From: Rhizomonospora bruguierae
GTDB lineage: Bacteria > Actinomycetota > Actinomycetes > Mycobacteriales > Micromonosporaceae
Length of the DNA stretch: 64,000 nt
Assembly: GCF_018397995.1 (NCBI RefSeq)
Contig: NZ_BBQH01000010.1
Location: 356,987-420,986 of the forward strand
Reading direction: 5' to 3'
Every line of letters begins with the position of its first letter. The first letter of the stretch is position 1. Shown here piece by piece: positions 61,232 to 64,000 of the stretch. Below the pieces are notes generated by a model, which worked only from the letters and a program-made list of their open reading frames with translations, did not search any database and had not been told where the DNA came from. The translations under genes were made by a program, and so were the position numbers.

Positions 61232-62029
61232 CTAACGGCGCCGGTACAGGCTGACCGCGGCGACCGCGGCGGCGAGCAGGATCGCGGCCATCCAGGTCAG
61301 TCCGACGAGCACATAGTAGCCGCCGCCGTGGGACGCGTTGGCGAGTCTCGGGTCGCCGTGGGCGAGCCACCGCGCCGCCGCCACGAGCACCGTCACCGGC
61401 TGGTTGTCGGCGAAGCCGCGCAGCCAGTCCGGCATCGACCCGGCCGGGACGAACGCGCCCGACACGAAGGTGAGCGGCAGGACGACGAACCCGATCCCCT
61501 GCGCGCTCTGCACGTCGCGGGTCGCGACGCCGGCGAGGATGAAGACCCAGCCGAAGGTGAGAGCCACCAGCAGGCACCAGCCCAGCACGCCGAGCAGGCC
61601 CGCGAAGCCGACCCCCGGGCGGAATCCGACGGCGACGGCGATCGCGGCGGTCGCGAGCAGCGTGACCGCGGAGAGCCCCAGCTGGGCGAGCACGCGTCCG
61701 ACCAGTGCCGCCGAGGGGGCGATGGGCAGGGACTTGAGCCGGTCGGTGACGCCGGTGCCCATGTCCTCGGCGACCGCGCCGCCGACGCCGATGACGGAGA
61801 ACAGCATGCTGACGACGAGCAGGCCGGGCGCGAGGAACTGGACGTAGTCGAGCCCGCCGGTTCCGATGGCGCCGCCGAACACGTAACGGAAGATCAGCAG
61901 GAAGACCACGCTCTGCACCACCGACATGATGACCACGGCGGGTGTGCGGATGGTGGCGAGGGCGTGCCGCCGCGTGACCGCGAGCAGGGCGACCGGCCAG
62001 GCCGTGCGGCGGGGAGCCGAGACCGTCAC
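61232..62029 (-). CDS. ABC-2 type permease (DrrB-like)
   Basis: 265 residues from GTG 62029, overlapping the ATPase stop (GTGA). Six hydrophobic segments begin with AVVIMSVVQSVVFLLIFRYVFGGAI, and the block DRLKSLPIAPSAALVGRVLAQLGLS (the conserved cytoplasmic loop) and GIGFVVLPLTFVSGAFVPAGSMPDWLRGFADNQPVT are the diagnostic parts of daunorubicin-resistance type (DrrB/ABC-2) permeases. It forms the export channel with the DrrA-like ATPase encoded upstream. Substrate probably a hydrophobic compound or drug. Confidence 0.92.
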   Translation of the reverse strand: MTVSAPRRTAWPVALLAVTRRHALATIRTPAVVIMSVVQSVVFLLIFRYVFGGAIGTGGLDYVQFLAPGLLVVSMLFSVIGVGGAVAEDMGTGVTDRLKSLPIAPSAALVGRVLAQLGLSAVTLLATAAIAVAVGFRPGVGFAGLLGVLGWCLLVALTFGWVFILAGVATRDVQSAQGIGFVVLPLTFVSGAFVPAGSMPDWLRGFADNQPVTVLVAAARWLAHGDPRLANASHGGGYYVLVGLTWMAAILLAAAVAAVSLYRRR

Positions 62030-63039
62030 CGGCCGCCCTCCGGCTTCCCGGCACCCGCCGGCTTCCCGGCACCCTCGGGCTGCTCAGCGCCCTCCGGCTC
62101 CCCGCCACCCTCGGGCTTCTCGGCGCCGACGAGGTCGAGGAAGACGTCGTCGAGGGTCGGCCGATGGATGGTCAGCTCACGCACCTCGATCCCCCGCGCG
62201 CCCAGATCGGCGAACACGCCGAGCGCCTCGCGCGCGCCGGACCTGGACGACCAGGTCACGCTCATCCGCTCCGCGTCGATCCGGCAGTCGCCGGGCACGG
62301 ACTGCGCGGCGACGGCCGCGTGCTCGGGGCGGTCGACGGCGATGGTGACGGTCTCGCCGGCGACCCGGGACTTGAGCCGCGCGGGCGAGCCGTGGGCGAC
62401 GATCCCGCCCTCGTTCAGAACGACGACGTTGCCCGCGAGGGCGTCCGCCTCTTCGAGGTACTGGGTGGTCAGCAGCACGTCGGTCCCTTCGCGGGTGAGT
62501 TCGGCGACCGCGTCCCAGAGCTGCCGGCGGCTGAGCGGGTCGAGCCCGGTGGTCGGCTCGTCCAGCAGGACGAGCGCGGGTCGGGCGACGAGGCTGACGG
62601 CGAGGTCCAGGCGCCGGCGCTGGCCGCCGCTGTAGCCGCCGGCGACGCGGTCGGCGACCGCTTCGAGGCCGAGCCGCCCCAGCGCGGACTCCGCCGCGTG
62701 CCGGGCCGCCCGCGCGCCGAGCCCGCTCAGCCGGCCGAAGACCCGGAGGTTCTCGCGGCCCGTGAGCTTCGGTTCGACCGCCGCGTGCTGGCCGGCCAGC
62801 CCGATCACTCCCCGCACCGCCGCTGCCTCCCGGCGCACGTCGTGGCCGGCGACCCGGGCGGTCCCGCCATCCGGCCGGACGACGGTGGAGAGGATGGACA
62901 CGAGCGTGGTCTTCCCCGCGCCGTTCGGGCCGAGCAGCGCGTGCACGATGCCGCTTTCGAGCGCCAGGTCGATGCCGCGCAGGGCCGGCCGCCCCCGGTA
63001 CGACTTGACGAGCCGCTCGGTTTCGATGATGGCGGACAT
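62026..63039 (-). CDS. DrrA-like ABC transporter ATP-binding protein
   Basis: 337 residues from ATG 63039. Walker A GPNGAGKTT, signature YSGGQRRRLDLAVSL, Walker B LVLLDEPTTGLD and the DrrA-type C-terminal domain EVRELTIHRPTLDDVFLDLVG. The tail after residue 305 is a degenerate run of PEGxG/PEGA units (KPEGGGEPEGAEQPEGAGKP), an uncommon low-complexity extension. It should drive the DrrB-like permease. Its start codon shares a base with the stop of a small 40-codon ORF (TGATG). The operon runs DrrA, DrrB, ArsR and the AHSA1 remnant. Confidence 0.92.
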   Translation of the reverse strand: MSAIIETERLVKSYRGRPALRGIDLALESGIVHALLGPNGAGKTTLVSILSTVVRPDGGTARVAGHDVRREAAAVRGVIGLAGQHAAVEPKLTGRENLRVFGRLSGLGARAARHAAESALGRLGLEAVADRVAGGYSGGQRRRLDLAVSLVARPALVLLDEPTTGLDPLSRRQLWDAVAELTREGTDVLLTTQYLEEADALAGNVVVLNEGGIVAHGSPARLKSRVAGETVTIAVDRPEHAAVAAQSVPGDCRIDAERMSVTWSSRSGAREALGVFADLGARGIEVRELTIHRPTLDDVFLDLVGAEKPEGGGEPEGAEQPEGAGKPAGAGKPEGGR

Positions 63040-63161
63040 CAGGCGAACGGGAGGGCGAAGCCGTCGGGCCGCACGGTGAAGCCGAGCCTGCCGGCGTCGG
63101 CGAGCACGGGGTCCTGGGCCGTGACGAACAGCGTGCCGTTCTTCGGGGTCGAGATCGTCAT
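63039..63161 (-). CDS. Possible 40-residue leader ORF coupled to the DrrA-like gene
   Basis: ATG 63161 to TGA 63041-63039, whose A is the A of the DrrA start codon (TGATG). The product would be 40 residues beginning MTISTPKNGTLFVTAQDP and ending FALPFA, with no helix or signal peptide. The stop-start overlap argues for translational coupling, as the DrrA gene itself has no good ribosome site. No strong Shine-Dalgarno precedes 63161. It could also be the eroded end of a former gene. Confidence 0.4.
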   Translation of the reverse strand: MTISTPKNGTLFVTAQDPVLADAGRLGFTVRPDGFALPFA

Positions 63162-63175
63162 ACCGGCCAGAATAG

Positions 63176-63216
63176 GTAGGAGATATCCTACGCATCAAAC
63201 GTAGGAGATAACCTAC
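63176..63216. promoter_or_regulatory. Two 16-bp palindromic operators 25 bp apart
   Basis: GTAGGAGATATCCTAC (63176-63191) and GTAGGAGATAACCTAC (63201-63216) are nearly identical, each with inverted GTAGG/CCTAC arms, and are A+T-richer than the flanks. They lie in the divergent region between the DrrAB operon (minus) and the small membrane protein gene (plus), next to both presumed promoters. A TetR- or ArsR-like dimer pair is the likely binder. Confidence 0.65.
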
Positions 63217-63273
63217 GCTTTGGTACGGGTACCAGCCGCGACTACCCGTTGCCTAACGGGGGAGACGCCCCAC

Positions 63274-63621
63274 ATGGGTGCACGGGCCGCCGAGGTGGCG
63301 TTGAAGGCGCTGGCGGGCGGGCTGTTCGTCCTGGCGTTCGTCGCGATCGCCCAGATCGTCGTGCCGAAACGGTTCGCCGGGGTGTTCTCGGCCGCGCCGT
63401 CGGTGGCACTGGGCACCCTGCTGGTCACGGTGATGTTCAGCGGTGCGGCGGAGGTCGCGCGATCGGTGCGGGGCATGGCCGTCGGGGCGGTCGCGCTCAC
63501 GATCTACTGCGTGGTGGCGGTCGCCCTGCTGCGGCGGTGGGGCGTCTGGCGCGGATCGGCGGCCGCGCTGGGCGCCTGGGTCGTCACGGCGGCGCTCGGC
63601 TACCTGCTGGTCCTGTCGTGA
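63274..63621 (+). CDS. Small membrane protein, DUF3147-like
   Basis: 115 residues from ATG 63274, ten bases after GGGGGA; a longer frame from 63220 adds 18 residues overlapping the operator area. Four hydrophobic segments: ALKALAGGLFVLAFVAIAQIVV (about 8-28), VALGTLLVTVMFSGAAEVA, MAVGAVALTIYCVVAVALL and GAWVVTAALGYLLVL. The segment VPKRFAGVFSAAPSVALGTLLVT is the recognisable DUF3147 block. Function unknown. It overlaps the next gene by 4 bp (GTGA) and the two look like a heteromeric pair. Confidence 0.78.
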   Translation: MGARAAEVALKALAGGLFVLAFVAIAQIVVPKRFAGVFSAAPSVALGTLLVTVMFSGAAEVARSVRGMAVGAVALTIYCVVAVALLRRWGVWRGSAAALGAWVVTAALGYLLVLS

Positions 63622-64000
63622 ACGGCATCGGGGCCAGGCCCGCCGAGATCGCCCGGACCAGGCGTCGGGACTGGCTGATCCGCTTCGCCTTCGGCGCCGG
63701 CATCTCGGGTGTCGCCGGCCTGGTGGGCGCGCTGGCCGGTCCCCTGGTCGGCGGCGCCTTCCTCGCCTTCCCGGCGATCCTGCTGGCCAGCCTGACACTG
63801 GTCGCGGAGGAGAACGGCCCGAGGCAGGCACGCGACGAGGCGCGGGGGGCCACCTTCGGCGCGGTCGGGCTGCTGGTGTTCGCGCTGGTTCTCACCGCGG
63901 CGGCACCCCGTTGGCCGCTATGGATCGCGTTTCCGGTCGCGACCGCGGCCTGGGTGGTCGTCTCGCTCGGCCTGTACGCGCTCACCTGCGCGTTCGGGCG
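63618..64000 (+). CDS. DUF3147-like membrane protein, N-terminal part (runs off right edge)
   Basis: Partial; about 127 residues are visible from GTG 63618, which overlaps the previous stop as GTGA, and no stop occurs before 64000. After a basic N-terminus (RTRRRDWLIR) the same four-segment pattern occurs as in the preceding gene: GISGVAGLVGALAGPLVGGAFLAFPAILLASLTLV, then AVGLLVFALVLTAAA, and IAFPVATAAWVVVSLGLYALTCAF. The P-L-V-G-G-x-F-L-A-F-P-A block parallels the neighbour's F-S-A-A-P-S. So this is a tandem pair of related four-helix proteins. Function unknown. Confidence 0.75.
   Translation, partial: MNGIGARPAEIARTRRRDWLIRFAFGAGISGVAGLVGALAGPLVGGAFLAFPAILLASLTLVAEENGPRQARDEARGATFGAVGLLVFALVLTAAAPRWPLWIAFPVATAAWVVVSLGLYALTCAFG

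Overview
The window is GC-rich (well above 70% by eye), densely packed, and full of GTG starts, 4-bp ATGA/GTGA overlaps and long antisense shadow frames. This is the style of a filamentous actinomycete, most likely Micromonosporaceae; the family is an inference from gene content and from a dispersed intergenic repeat, not from a marker gene. I see no rRNA, tRNA, CRISPR array or phage. About 53 genes are supported, two of them cut by the window edges and one clearly broken.

Layout. (1) 1-5582, minus: two FtsX-type permeases and two ABC ATPases in one overlapping operon; one ATPase has an AbrB-like tail. (2) 5675-7941: an AhpD-like protein, a single-pass membrane protein and a TMEM175-type channel. 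(3) 8000-18619: a catabolic island. A minus-strand operon (two taurine/nitrate-type permeases, one ATPase, one lipoprotein receptor, a DHDPS-family aldolase, two flavin dehydrogenases, a CaiB-type CoA-transferase) diverges from a citryl-CoA-lyase-like gene and a HutC-type GntR regulator. (4) 18703-24530: a ribose-type sugar ABC transporter, L-fuconate dehydratase and a divergent FadR-type regulator. (5) 24747-28647: two small membrane proteins diverging from a NarL-type two-component system, with two spaced palindromes between them.

(6) 28732-33263: an adenylate-forming ligase, a START-like protein, a quinone reductase with an 11-residue repeat tail, and a secreted I36-type inhibitor. (7) 33264-44012, minus: nitrate assimilation genes (NarK-like transporter, molybdenum nitrate reductase, two flavoproteins, no siroheme nitrite reductase) directly downstream of a chorismate branch cassette (class II DAHP synthase, EntA-like dehydrogenase, PhzD-like isochorismatase, PhzE-like ADIC synthase). 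The cassette should make 3-hydroxyanthranilate, because the later phenazine genes are absent. Upstream lies an IS701-like protein that seems to have lost a catalytic residue.

(8) 45803-53372: FMN reductase and LacI regulator, a GT1 glycosyltransferase, two divergent paralogous GT2 enzymes, an MFS exporter and an AspH-like oxygenase, bracketed by two copies of a dispersed repeat. (9) 53779-59295: one very large single-chain biotin carboxylase of eukaryotic acetyl-CoA carboxylase layout. (10) 59450-64000: a YcnI-like copper protein, a DrrAB-type exporter with an ArsR regulator and a decayed AHSA1 gene, a double palindromic operator, and two small DUF3147-like membrane proteins.

The most notable points are the undescribed-looking catabolic island, the 3-hydroxyanthranilate cassette fused in layout to nitrate reduction, the eukaryote-like carboxylase, and several well-formed candidate operators.
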